A DNA stretch of 64,000 bases. It comes from CAYLQA01 sp964385695 (GTDB lineage: Bacteria; Desulfobacterota; Desulfobulbia; Desulfobulbales; Desulfurivibrionaceae). This document shows positions 51,738-60,364 of this stretch, in pieces. Position 1 is the first letter of the stretch; every line of letters starts with the position of its first letter. The notes under the pieces are model-generated. The model was not told the origin of the DNA. It worked only from the letters and a program-made list of their open reading frames with translations, and searched no databases. The DNA is taken from the NCBI GenBank assembly GCA_964385695.1, contig CAYLQA010000004.1, positions 69,565-133,564 on the forward strand, in the 5' to 3' direction. A program made the position numbers and the translations under genes.

Positions 51738-53038
51738 GGTTCATCACGGAAAAGAGTGGAGAGATAGAAAAAACGGTGAAATGATTTTAAAGTTTAAGCG
51801 CCAACCAAAACCATAAATCCAAGACACCGTTTGCTATGAAATCTAAACTTTCTCGTTATTTTTGGGAAGGGTTTCTGCCTTCCCAAGTTGATATTCGTGC
51901 CCAACAAGTCCACATTCACCTTGAACCTGACCCAAGTATTTATCCCGTGTGTAGCGGGTGTAAACGTCCCAGTTATTCAGCTTATTACAGCACATTACGC
52001 TGCATACGAGATGCTGATATGTTGGGTCTAAAAACCTTTCCCTACATTCCCCTTCGACGTGTTTGTTGTGATTACTGCGGGGTGAGAGTTGAAGCTCTTG
52101 CCTGGCTCAGTCGTTATTCCCGGCTGACACAGCGGTTACATAATCAGACAGAAGCACTTGCTCGGCTCCTGCCTGTCAAGCATACTGCAGCACTTGTTGA
52201 TCTTCATTGGGATACCGTTAAAAATATCGACAAATTAAGACTGTCCCGCGAAGTAAGGGAGCCTGACTGGAGCCGGGTACGGCATTTGGTGATGGATGAG
52301 TTTGCCATCCACAAAGGGCACCGCTACGCCACAGTCATCGTTAATGCAGATAACCACCAAGTGCTCTGGGTATGTTTGGGAAATAGGCGAGTGGAAGTCC
52401 GCCCGTTTTTTGAATACCTCGGGGAACACTGTAAAGACATTGAAGCGGTGGCAGTGGATATGAATACTGCGTTTGACCTGGAAGTAAAGCAGCATTGTCC
52501 ACACGCCGAGGTAGTATACGATCTGTTTCACGTCGTTGCCAAGTACGGAAGAAAGGTGATTGACCGGGTACGGGTAGATCGGGCTAATGAACTCGAGCAT
52601 GACAAGCCCGCTCGCAAACTCGTCAAGGGAAGTCGATGGTTGCTGCTGAAAAATAGGGTTAACCTTAATGCTCGACAGGCAGTGTCCTTAGAGGAACTGT
52701 TGCAGGCCAATCAGCCCTTATCAACGGTTTACATCTTGGCTGAACAGTTGAAGTCAATCTGGAGAGCGCCGACGGTATGGGAGGCATTTCTTCGCTGGCG
52801 AGCATGGCTGCGGCAAGCCGAACAAAGTAATCTCGCCCCGCTTAAACTTTTTGCCAAGAGGTTAAAACTGTACCTCAGAGGAATATTGGCAGCTGCAAGA
52901 TACCGATTACACACCAGTTGCATTGAAGGAATCAATAATAAGATCAAGGTCATCAAAAGAATGACATACGGGTTCAGGGATAACGAATACTTCTTCCTTA
53001 AAATCAAAGCAGCATTCCACGGTAATCCGTGATGAACC
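51738..53038 (+). mobile_element. ISL3-family insertion sequence
   Basis: About 1301 bp. Inverted repeats start GGTTCATCACGGA at 51738 and its complement ends at 53038; they continue to match over about 23 bp. The flanks are A-rich on both sides, so an 8-bp target duplication cannot be called with certainty. Confidence 0.85.
51836..53032 (+). CDS. ISL3-family transposase
   Basis: 398 residues. N-terminal zinc-finger-like CSGCKRPSY and CCDYCG, DDE core with VMDEFAIHKG, AVDMNTAFDLEVKQHCPHAEVVYDLFHVV and SCIEGINNKIKVIKR. Intact frame. Confidence 0.93.
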   Translation: MKSKLSRYFWEGFLPSQVDIRAQQVHIHLEPDPSIYPVCSGCKRPSYSAYYSTLRCIRDADMLGLKTFPYIPLRRVCCDYCGVRVEALAWLSRYSRLTQRLHNQTEALARLLPVKHTAALVDLHWDTVKNIDKLRLSREVREPDWSRVRHLVMDEFAIHKGHRYATVIVNADNHQVLWVCLGNRRVEVRPFFEYLGEHCKDIEAVAVDMNTAFDLEVKQHCPHAEVVYDLFHVVAKYGRKVIDRVRVDRANELEHDKPARKLVKGSRWLLLKNRVNLNARQAVSLEELLQANQPLSTVYILAEQLKSIWRAPTVWEAFLRWRAWLRQAEQSNLAPLKLFAKRLKLYLRGILAAARYRLHTSCIEGINNKIKVIKRMTYGFRDNEYFFLKIKAAFHGNP

Positions 53039-53039
53039 C

Positions 53040-53070
53040 AAAAAAAGGGAATGCCTTTCGGCATTCCCTT
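53040..53070. terminator. Bidirectional terminator beside the ISL3 right end
   Basis: A7-GGGAATGCC / GGCATTCCC-T6 stem with 4-nt loop. Confidence 0.85.
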
Positions 53071-53280
53071 TTTTCCGACGTGGTGTGATATGGATGGCAA
53101 GCTCCCCTCTCCTCTCTTGCAGCCAACCAATACAACTCAGCGGTTTTCCCTTGCCGGACTTACGGCAAAACCGCCACCTTCTATGGAGTTTCACGGGCCT
53201 TTCCTAAAAGGCCCCCCCTCTTTCCCCACATACGTGGCCTGAAACCGCTGGAGGTGCCTCTAACAAACAACACACCTCAC

Positions 53281-53316
53281 GTACCACAAAGTAGCATGTT
53301 GGGTATTTGTGCTCAA
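53281..53316. promoter_or_regulatory. Shared upstream element, copy A
   Basis: ACCACAAAGTAGCA, then TTGGGTATTTGTGCTCAA. The same element (copy B) lies upstream of the decaheme cytochrome at 55561. Without the ISL3 element, copy A would lie upstream of the cytochrome pseudogene. The rest of 53071-53392 holds no gene. Confidence 0.5.
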
Positions 53317-53392
53317 CTATTTTTTTATACCAACCACCAGAATTACCCAAACACAAGACATAACTTATCATGATTACAGGACTTAGCTCATC

Positions 53393-53427
53393 ACAAAAAA
53401 AAAGGGGATGCCGTTTGGCATCCCCTT
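53393..53427 (-). terminator. Terminator of the decaheme cytochrome gene
   Basis: AAGGGGATGCC / GGCATCCCCTT stem; on the minus strand it runs into a long T-tract. Confidence 0.88.
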
Positions 53428-53488
53428 CCAGACAACTAGCCCGAAGCTAGTTATGCATAATCACCATTACAGTGACATTTTGCTCCCA

Positions 53489-55246
53489 TTACGGTGTGCA
53501 ATGGTCATAGTAGTTTGTATCAACAAACTCGTTAATAGCAGAGGTGTTCTCGGTTCCGTCGGAATTACACGGCTCGGAAAGACCACGCTCCGGGCGCTCG
53601 ATATCATGACAGAAGGTACAGCCGATACCTGAGCCTTTATTGATGTGACCATGCATTCCTTCCCAGTCTTTCCTGAGATCTTTTTCCTGATGGCACTGGC
53701 TACAGATAATTGCCTTGTCTACTGCATCAACAACACCGTTTTTATCAGCATCCTTCAGGGCATATCCGAGCTTATCAAGCTTGGACTCTGTCTGAATCTC
53801 AAGATAACGGGTGGAGTGATGACATTGAGCACAATCCGCCGCACCGGCCGCGGGATTGATACCATGGTTAATCATCTGATAGGTATCGGTGGTGATCCAC
53901 TCAACAGGCTCGCTCCGTGGCAGACCTAAGGCCTCAAGACCGTTCTCAGTAGCGATCTGTGCATCTCCAGATGCTACCAGATACTCGTAGGTATCAAGAG
54001 GTACGAGTTTGTCACCGGCAACAGTCTTGGGTTGGTAGGCAGTCTTATACTTGAACGGAGTAAGCATCCCGTCATTCACATCACCATGCGGCCTAGAGGT
54101 CGGATAGGTGTTTTTGGCGGCATCGTAAGTCCGCGAGGCATCATCGCCAAGCAGATAATTGTCGCTCAAGCGGTTCCAGAAGGCGAGTTCCGGAGTCTGG
54201 TCAGCCAACTTGTCGGTATGCGGATGACCAGGACCGGAGACACCGTCTGCCGGGGTACCATCATGATGATGGGTCCAGTCGCGGTGCATCTCAGTTGCAA
54301 CCTTGGCATAGGTCGGCGCATGGCAGGACTGACAGGCAACGCGCTTCACATGGCGATCCGGCTCACTCAGTCTACCGGAAGATGCATGACCTGTACCGGA
54401 ATCCATACCAGTATGACAGGTTACACATTTCACCTCAGCACCACGGGAAAGATCATCGGTTGGGCGAAGATCGGAACCCTTACCGATAGTCTTATGGTTC
54501 TGGAAGACATGGCAACTCTGGCAGGTTAAGGCTGCGCCGGTGGAGTTCATGTGCACATCAAAGTTGGCGTCTGCGTTGCTGGCGGATTCCCAAGAAATAT
54601 CGCCGCGTTTTACCGCATTGCCACCACCTGCGTAAGCATGACATTTGAGGCAGTTCTCTTTTACAGGCTTATGTACATCCTGCACCATGGTATCGGTGGG
54701 TGTGGCTACGCCCATGGAGCCGTCAGGCAGACGGGTACGCTGGGTGGCATATTCAACGCTATGACAGACCAGGCAATCGATGTTTGTCGCATCCGCTGCT
54801 GGATCATCAGGTCTCAGACCGCGACCGGCATGGCATTTACCGCAAACAGGCCAGTCATTCTCGATGTTGATACAGTAACTGTTCACCGCATTGGTCAACT
54901 TACCTTGTTGAACCCCAACACCATTGGTCATATCAGGCGAATCGCCAACCCACTTATAATGAGTGGAAGCCAACATGTCACTCACCTCGGTGGCATGACA
55001 GCTGATACAGTTATTGGGATAATCCTGGAAGACCAAGTCGTCATGAGGCCCGGCGGGCGGTGGTGTGGTACAGGCGGGATCTGTGGAACAGTCTGAATCT
55101 GCGCAGTCGATCAGGCCGTCGTTATCATTGTCCACGCCATCGGTACAACTGGTTTCGGTTTTAACTGGTTTTGCGGCGATTGCCGAAGTGGCACCCACTG
55201 CGAAAATAAAAGTGGTTGCACAGAGTAACGCTAGTGTCTTTTTCAT
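53489..55246 (-). CDS. Exported decaheme cytochrome c with Asp-rich N-terminal motif
   Basis: 585 residues. Signal peptide LLCATTFIFAVGATSAIAA, then an acidic metal-binding-like stretch (CTDGVDNDNDGLIDCADSDC, about 34-53), and ten CXXCH haem sites: CISCH, CGKCH, CLVCH, CLKCH, CQSCH, CVTCH, CQSCH, CAQCH, CSQCH and CTFCH. No lipobox or barrel partner gene is adjacent, so it is periplasmic or secreted. It resembles the broad octa/decaheme reductase group, but the substrate is open. Possible role in extracellular or sulfur-compound electron transfer. Confidence 0.9.
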   Translation of the reverse strand: MKKTLALLCATTFIFAVGATSAIAAKPVKTETSCTDGVDNDNDGLIDCADSDCSTDPACTTPPPAGPHDDLVFQDYPNNCISCHATEVSDMLASTHYKWVGDSPDMTNGVGVQQGKLTNAVNSYCINIENDWPVCGKCHAGRGLRPDDPAADATNIDCLVCHSVEYATQRTRLPDGSMGVATPTDTMVQDVHKPVKENCLKCHAYAGGGNAVKRGDISWESASNADANFDVHMNSTGAALTCQSCHVFQNHKTIGKGSDLRPTDDLSRGAEVKCVTCHTGMDSGTGHASSGRLSEPDRHVKRVACQSCHAPTYAKVATEMHRDWTHHHDGTPADGVSGPGHPHTDKLADQTPELAFWNRLSDNYLLGDDASRTYDAAKNTYPTSRPHGDVNDGMLTPFKYKTAYQPKTVAGDKLVPLDTYEYLVASGDAQIATENGLEALGLPRSEPVEWITTDTYQMINHGINPAAGAADCAQCHHSTRYLEIQTESKLDKLGYALKDADKNGVVDAVDKAIICSQCHQEKDLRKDWEGMHGHINKGSGIGCTFCHDIERPERGLSEPCNSDGTENTSAINEFVDTNYYDHCTP

Positions 55247-55842
55247 CTTTGTTTCCCCTCACCATGTTAATTTAGTGATTGATGAATACTACAAACTCAA
55301 TGACAAGTAAGAATGTACCTCCATTAATGTAGCGCTAGATACTCAGCCAATAAAGGGGGGGGCATTATCCCCAGTCAGCACTGTTGATGCAGTCGTCACG
55401 GCAAGAATCAAAACGCAAGTTAACAAAAAGATACTATCCACCACCCCAAAAAGGCCCTCACCATTATCCAGCGGCGGGAAAGCATCGCATCAATAACAAC
55501 TCGACATTAAAGACTAAAAAAAGAACAAAACAAGATACCCCTCTTGTCAGCAACTTTTACATATACCACAAGGTATCACCTTGGGTATATGTGCGCAATA
55601 CTTTTTTCATCTACCCAATACGCCATGCATACAACTGGCGGCAATCAGGCAAGGCTATTGCCCGCATACCATGGGATGGAGCAAAAAAAGGAAAGTAGAA
55701 AATTAATCTAAAAAAAAATTAACGGAAGGGATTGCGCATCTCTAAAGATGCCAGATGGTAACAAAGACAATATCGGGTGCGCGGAGGCAGCTCTGCGACG
55801 AAATCGGGCAGGCTAAAAAAAATAACGAATAAAAACGGAAGA
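55247..55842. other. Promoter region of the decaheme cytochrome
   Basis: About 600 nt without a credible gene, AT-rich. Contains the shared element at 55561-55598 and a G8 run near 55355. No clear -10/-35 pair identified. Confidence 0.4.
55561..55598. promoter_or_regulatory. Shared upstream element, copy B
   Basis: ATACCACAAGGT-ATC-ACCTTGGGTAT is a near-perfect dyad, followed by ATGTGCGCAA. It matches copy A at most positions and could be an operator for a regulator of both cytochrome genes. Confidence 0.5.
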
Positions 55843-56019
55843 TTACCTATGCTCGTAAACCTCGGTCACAGTCATCTTACAGGTGGCGCGTGCGTATTTT
55901 TTATGAAACTCATACACGGCCATGGGAACGTTGGGGGCCTTAACTATGGCTTTTTCAATGGCGGCGGAGCGCCAGAGTTCTGGCCCGGCTGACTTGAACA
56001 TCACAACGAATTTCCTCAT
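55843..56019 (-). CDS. Small protein of unknown function
   Basis: 58 residues from ATG at 56019 (GAGGGGGAAAGAG upstream). Reads MRKFVVMFKSAGPELWRSAA and on to TEVYEHR; basic, one Cys, predicted mixed alpha/beta. No family recognised. The 56020-56310 region upstream has no other gene I can see. Confidence 0.5.
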   Translation of the reverse strand: MRKFVVMFKSAGPELWRSAAIEKAIVKAPNVPMAVYEFHKKYARATCKMTVTEVYEHR

Positions 56020-56310
56020 CTCTTTCCCCCTCAGGAAGAACATCATGAACAGCAGACTTGCAGGAAAAACATGGAGGGGCGAACACCCCAACATGAAATC
56101 AATGTTCCATAAGAAAGTGATCAAGTCAACACCTGAAAAATACGGGGTAGGCCTCTTTTTTACGCCAAACAAAACATACATTTTTGTCATAAACACCATC
56201 CGGCTTTCACAATTTTGTTTACCATGGGCGTACTCGTCAAGTGCCTGGCACAGCGAAAAATAAAAAATATCCCACCTAAATACAAGACGTTAGATTCTCT
56301 GTTGTTTTCA

Positions 56311-56326
56311 TGGTCCAAAACTTGCT
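56311..56326 (+). promoter_or_regulatory. Sigma-54-type promoter of the second amtB
   Basis: TGGTCCAAAACTTGCT keeps the GG and GC pairs with the required 10-nt spacing. About 46 nt before the start codon. Confidence 0.7.
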
Positions 56327-56371
56327 TTTAACTGCCTCGATTCATCACAACCAAAATTTTAGGGAGGCAGT

Positions 56372-57700
56372 ATGTTTAAGAAAGTATCGTTTTTATTCGC
56401 AAGTTTTTTCTATCTTGGCTTGCCCCAACTTGTCATGGCAGCAGAGGCCCAACCGGTTGACACCGGCACCACGGCCTGGATGCTCATATCCACGGCCCTC
56501 GTCCTATTAATGATACCTGGCCTCGCCATGTTTTACGGCGGCCTGGTTCGGACAAAAAACGTATTGGGCACCATGATGCACACCTTTGTCGCCCTGGCCA
56601 TTGTCGGGGTACTTTGGGTGATCTGCGGCTACTCGCTCACATTCGGCAAAAGCATCTTGGGCGGCTTTGTCGGCTGGAACAGCGATTATTTCTTTTTGCG
56701 CGGCATTGACGATGTTATTACCGATGGGATCCCGGAGTACATTATCGCCATGTTTCAGGGTAAATTCGCCATCATCACCCCGGCCCTGATCAGCGGCGCC
56801 TTGGCAGAGCGGGTTTATTTTCGCGGTTACTGCCTCTTTATCGCCCTCTGGTTCCTGGTGGTATACAGCCCGCTGTGCCACTGGATCTGGGCTTCCGACG
56901 GCTGGCTTCTCAACTATGGCGCGGCTGGCGTTATCGATCTGGCCGGAGGTTTGGTTATCCATGTTTCCGCAGGCATCAGCGCCCTTGTTGCCGCGATTTA
57001 TCTCGGACCCAGGCGCGGTTTCCCGAAACAGGCCATGCACCCGAACAATCTTGTTATGACCATGATGGGCGCAGGCCTGCTCTGGGTCGGCTGGTTCGGA
57101 TTTAATGCCGGCTCCACTGTACAGTCCGGCCTAGACACGGCCCGAGCCCTGACCATGACCCAAATCTCCGCTGCCAGCGGTGCGCTGACCTGGCTCATCA
57201 TCGAGGCCATTGCCTATCGCAAGGCAACCTCCCTTGGTTTTGTTTCCGGCATCCTGGCGGGCCTGGTTGTTATCACCCCGGCCGCAGGCGTTGTGCAGCC
57301 CGCAGGGGCTTTATTCCTTGGCGCGGCTTCATCTGTTGTTTGCTACTATGCATTGATCGCAAAATTCAAATTAGGCTACGACGACAGCCTGGACTGCTTC
57401 GGTATCCATGGCGTGGGCAGCGGCCTGGGTGTGCTGCTTCTCTCCTTTTTCATCCGTGACTCCTGGATGCAGGATGCGGCAACGGCAGCGGGCGGCAGCT
57501 GGGGTGTCTTCGATCAGCTCAAAGTGCAGCTTGTCGGCATGGGCGCCACCATTGCCCTGGCCGCGGTAGCCACCCTCATCATCTGCGTGATCGTTGAAAA
57601 AACCGTAGGCTTCCGCCTTGACGAGCAGAAAGAGATTGAAGGCCTGGATCAGTCCCTGCACGGCGAATCCGGTTACGGCCTCGCCTCCTCAGACATTTAA
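56372..57700 (+). CDS. amtB: Ammonium transporter, second copy
   Basis: 442 residues. Signal-like start (SFFYLGLPQLVMAAEA), then 11 helices with MIPGLAMFYGGLVRTKNVLG, ALAERVYFRGYCLF, DLAGGLVIHVSAG and GWFGFNAGS. It belongs to the E. coli-like AmtB group and differs clearly from the copy at 29599, which has GFASLEAGMTRSKN. No PII gene is adjacent. Confidence 0.95.
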   Translation: MFKKVSFLFASFFYLGLPQLVMAAEAQPVDTGTTAWMLISTALVLLMIPGLAMFYGGLVRTKNVLGTMMHTFVALAIVGVLWVICGYSLTFGKSILGGFVGWNSDYFFLRGIDDVITDGIPEYIIAMFQGKFAIITPALISGALAERVYFRGYCLFIALWFLVVYSPLCHWIWASDGWLLNYGAAGVIDLAGGLVIHVSAGISALVAAIYLGPRRGFPKQAMHPNNLVMTMMGAGLLWVGWFGFNAGSTVQSGLDTARALTMTQISAASGALTWLIIEAIAYRKATSLGFVSGILAGLVVITPAAGVVQPAGALFLGAASSVVCYYALIAKFKLGYDDSLDCFGIHGVGSGLGVLLLSFFIRDSWMQDAATAAGGSWGVFDQLKVQLVGMGATIALAAVATLIICVIVEKTVGFRLDEQKEIEGLDQSLHGESGYGLASSDI

Positions 57701-57722
57701 TCCCCAAGTACGACCTCCCTTT

Positions 57723-57755
57723 AAGCCGGAGTGCCCAACGCACTCCGGCTTTTTT
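57723..57755 (+). terminator. Terminator of the second amtB
   Basis: AAGCCGGAGTGC / GCACTCCGGCTT stem with 5-nt loop, then TTTTG. Confidence 0.92.
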
Positions 57756-57871
57756 GTTTTAAGGAAAGACTACGGAAACCCTCACGAGTTTACAAGCCAT
57801 CCTCCTTCGTGGTAAGAAATCACTCATCCAACACAGAGCAGCAAAACGAATTACTCCACAGGGCAGGACCA

Positions 57872-59155
57872 ATGGATACTCAAAGCATGCTGGATTTTGA
57901 CAAAGAGCATATCTGGCACCCATACACATCTCTCAAAAATCCCCTGCCTGTTTTTCCAGTGGTCAGCGCCCAGGGAGTTCACCTGACTTTGGCTGATGGC
58001 CGCGAACTTATCGACGGCATGGCCTCCTGGTGGTGCATGATCCACGGCTATAACCATCCGCAGCTCAACAACGCTTTATCCGAGCAGCTCAAGAAGATGG
58101 CCCACGTGATGTTCGGCGGCATCACTCACCCGCAGGCCGTGCAGTTGGCGCAAAAGCTGCTTGTAATTACGCCGGAGGATTTAACCAAGATCTTTTTTAG
58201 CGACAGCGGCTCGGTTTCGGTGGAGGTGGCCATCAAGATGGCCATTCAATATTGGCACTCACAGGGTAAACCGGCAAAAAGCAGATTCCTTACCATTCGC
58301 AAGGGGTATCACGGAGACACCTTTGGCGCCATGTCGGTCTGCGACCCGGAAACCGGCATGCATCACCTGTTCAGCAATATCCTCCAGCAGAACTTCTTTG
58401 TCGATGCACCGCAATGCCGAACCGATGCCGAATGGGACGGGCAGGACATTGAAGAATTTCGCCAAACGCTTGCAATCCACCACAACGAGATTGCCGCAGT
58501 CATCCTGGAGCCGATTGTCCAGGGGGCAGGCGGCATGCGTTTTTACGCGCCCGAATACCTGCGCCAGGCACGTCGGCTTTGTGATGAATATAATGTTCTT
58601 CTTATTTTTGATGAGATCGCCACCGGCTTTGGCAGAAGCGGCAAACTCTTTGCCTGTGAACATGCCGAGATCACGCCGGACATCATGTGCCTGGGCAAGG
58701 CCATCACCGGCGGCTATATGAGCTTTGCCGCCACGCTCTGCAACGAGAGGGTCAGTGAGGGAATCGGCAAGAGCGAGGCGCCGGTCTTTATGCACGGCCC
58801 CACCTTTATGGCCAACCCGCTGGCCTGTGCCGTGGCCAATGCCTCCATCGACCTTTTGCTCGAGTCGGATTGGCAGGGCAATGTGCAGCGCATTGAGGCG
58901 CGCCTGCGTGAGGGGCTTGCCCCCTGTAAAGATCTTGCCCAGGTGGAGGATGTGCGGGTGCTCGGAGCAATCGGCGTGATCGAGCTGAAAGTGCCCGTTG
59001 ACATGGCTGTCGTACAACAGCAGTTCGTGGATCGCGGCGTGTGGCTCAGGCCGTTCGGCAAGCTGGTTTACCTGATGCCGCCGTACATCATCGGCAATGA
59101 AGATCTGGATGTGCTGATGCAGCAAACAGTCGAGGTTGTAAAGGGGCTCAAGTAA
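57872..59155 (+). CDS. bioA: Adenosylmethionine-8-amino-7-oxononanoate aminotransferase
   Basis: 427 residues from MDTQSMLDFDKEHIWHPYTS. Landmarks: DGMASWWCMIHGYNHP, YHGDTFGAMSVCD, IFDEIATGFGRSG and the PLP lysine in CLGKAITGGY. Biotin synthesis step from 7-keto- to 7,8-diaminopelargonate. The upstream in-frame ATG at 57731 lies in the amtB terminator, so 57872 is preferred. No other bio gene is adjacent. Confidence 0.95.
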   Translation: MDTQSMLDFDKEHIWHPYTSLKNPLPVFPVVSAQGVHLTLADGRELIDGMASWWCMIHGYNHPQLNNALSEQLKKMAHVMFGGITHPQAVQLAQKLLVITPEDLTKIFFSDSGSVSVEVAIKMAIQYWHSQGKPAKSRFLTIRKGYHGDTFGAMSVCDPETGMHHLFSNILQQNFFVDAPQCRTDAEWDGQDIEEFRQTLAIHHNEIAAVILEPIVQGAGGMRFYAPEYLRQARRLCDEYNVLLIFDEIATGFGRSGKLFACEHAEITPDIMCLGKAITGGYMSFAATLCNERVSEGIGKSEAPVFMHGPTFMANPLACAVANASIDLLLESDWQGNVQRIEARLREGLAPCKDLAQVEDVRVLGAIGVIELKVPVDMAVVQQQFVDRGVWLRPFGKLVYLMPPYIIGNEDLDVLMQQTVEVVKGLK

Positions 59156-59720
59156 GATCGCCCGCTTTCGCCATCTCTTTTAAACGCCCGACAATACCCA
59201 ACTCCTCCAGCAACTGCCCAACGCCATCGGGCACCATGTGCTGCCAAGGCTCACCCCTGCGCATCCGCTTGCGCACCTCTGCCGCGAAAATCCCTTTTTC
59301 CTCTGAGCTTCTGCGCCACATCACCTCGCAACGCAGGCCCTTCATCTCAAACATGGAGAGTTTTTTCTCACCCCACTTGTCGTAAATGGTCAGAAAAAAG
59401 AGGGCGTCCAAGGGCACATAGTACCTAAAGAGCTTGGGCTGATTGATGGGCAGAGGCACCACGGTAAACTCGCTACGCGGCACCCCGGCATCGAGCAGGG
59501 CACGCTCAACCAACCACAGACGCTCAAGGTAGGTCAGAGGATTATTCTCCGGCCTGGACCTGGCCTCATCAGTACAATCCGGGCAAGAGAGAGTGGGGTC
59601 CGGGTTGGTGATCCCAACCACCAGGTGCTCGCACCGTTCCTTTCCCGCCAGGAGATACTTCAAATGGTCGTTATGCAGGATCTGAAAACGGCCATGGATG
59701 ACACCAATGGGTTCTCGCAT
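59148..59720 (-). CDS. Archaeal-type nicotinamide-nucleotide adenylyltransferase-like protein
   Basis: 190 residues. GVIHGRFQILHNDHLKYLL is the nucleotidyltransferase HXGH-type motif (here HNDH), and FAAEVRKRMRRGEPW is the C-terminal phosphate-binding helix. Probably NMN adenylylation; another small-nucleotide substrate is possible. Overlaps bioA by 8 nt in convergent orientation and follows the cupin gene by 0 nt. Confidence 0.82.
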   Translation of the reverse strand: MREPIGVIHGRFQILHNDHLKYLLAGKERCEHLVVGITNPDPTLSCPDCTDEARSRPENNPLTYLERLWLVERALLDAGVPRSEFTVVPLPINQPKLFRYYVPLDALFFLTIYDKWGEKKLSMFEMKGLRCEVMWRRSSEEKGIFAAEVRKRMRRGEPWQHMVPDGVGQLLEELGIVGRLKEMAKAGDLT

Positions 59721-60220
59721 TATTTGCCCCCGTTATACTCTGCTGCCTGAGCACCTACCTTTGCCCCGTGCAGCCAACTCTCCAGCACACCCGCCTCGGG
59801 CACCCCTTCGCTGGGGGCCCAGGAGGCAAAATCGCTCTCCGGCAGAGGCGCATAGGGGCCGGGTTTGACCTCCAGCAAAAAGGTGGCCGGTTCGTTGATC
59901 ACCAGGGTATGCCAGGCCTTGGCCGGGATTTCTATGGCCTGACAGGGTCCAGCCGCCCCTATCTCCTGCCGCTTTAAGACACGGCCATCATCGGCAAAGA
60001 TAAAGACGGTGGCTGCTCCACGCAGGGCGACAAAGAGTTCCCACTTTTCCGGCCTGGTATGACGATGGGGGCGGATATAGGTGCCCGGCTCCATAACCAC
60101 GGCCAGACGTTGCACCGGATCATCAAGATCGGAATGCAGGTTATGGTGCACCCGCTTACGGGGCGAGACCACGGCCTTGGCGTGCATCTCTTCACAGAGA
60201 CTATTGTCTAAAAGCTTCAT
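59720..60220 (-). CDS. wbuC: WbuC-family cupin metalloprotein
   Basis: 166 residues with metal ligands in YIRPHRHTRPEKWELF and a second cupin motif around IPAKAWHTLV. WbuC-like proteins occur near surface-polysaccharide genes; here it is coupled to the nucleotidyltransferase instead. Reaction unknown. Confidence 0.78.
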   Translation of the reverse strand: MKLLDNSLCEEMHAKAVVSPRKRVHHNLHSDLDDPVQRLAVVMEPGTYIRPHRHTRPEKWELFVALRGAATVFIFADDGRVLKRQEIGAAGPCQAIEIPAKAWHTLVINEPATFLLEVKPGPYAPLPESDFASWAPSEGVPEAGVLESWLHGAKVGAQAAEYNGGK

Positions 60221-60268
60221 GATAGTGATCCTTAAAAAATTTCGGTGGCGAACGACCGATTTTCGTTT

Positions 60269-60353
60269 CTGTAGGAGCCCCTCTTGTACCCTTTAGGGTG
60301 TCAGGGGCGAAATATACGGCCTTTCAAATCGCCCCTGAAGGGGCTCCTACAAG
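60269..60353. repeat. REP-like palindrome, copy 3, with an internal insertion
   Basis: Same arms as the copies at 21137 and 25465 (TGTAGGAGCCCCT ... AGGGGCTCCTACA), but the left arm is split by about 18 nt that include the palindrome ACCCTTTAGGGT. Lies between the mutase and cupin genes. Confidence 0.8.
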
Positions 60354-60364
60354 ATTATAAAAAG

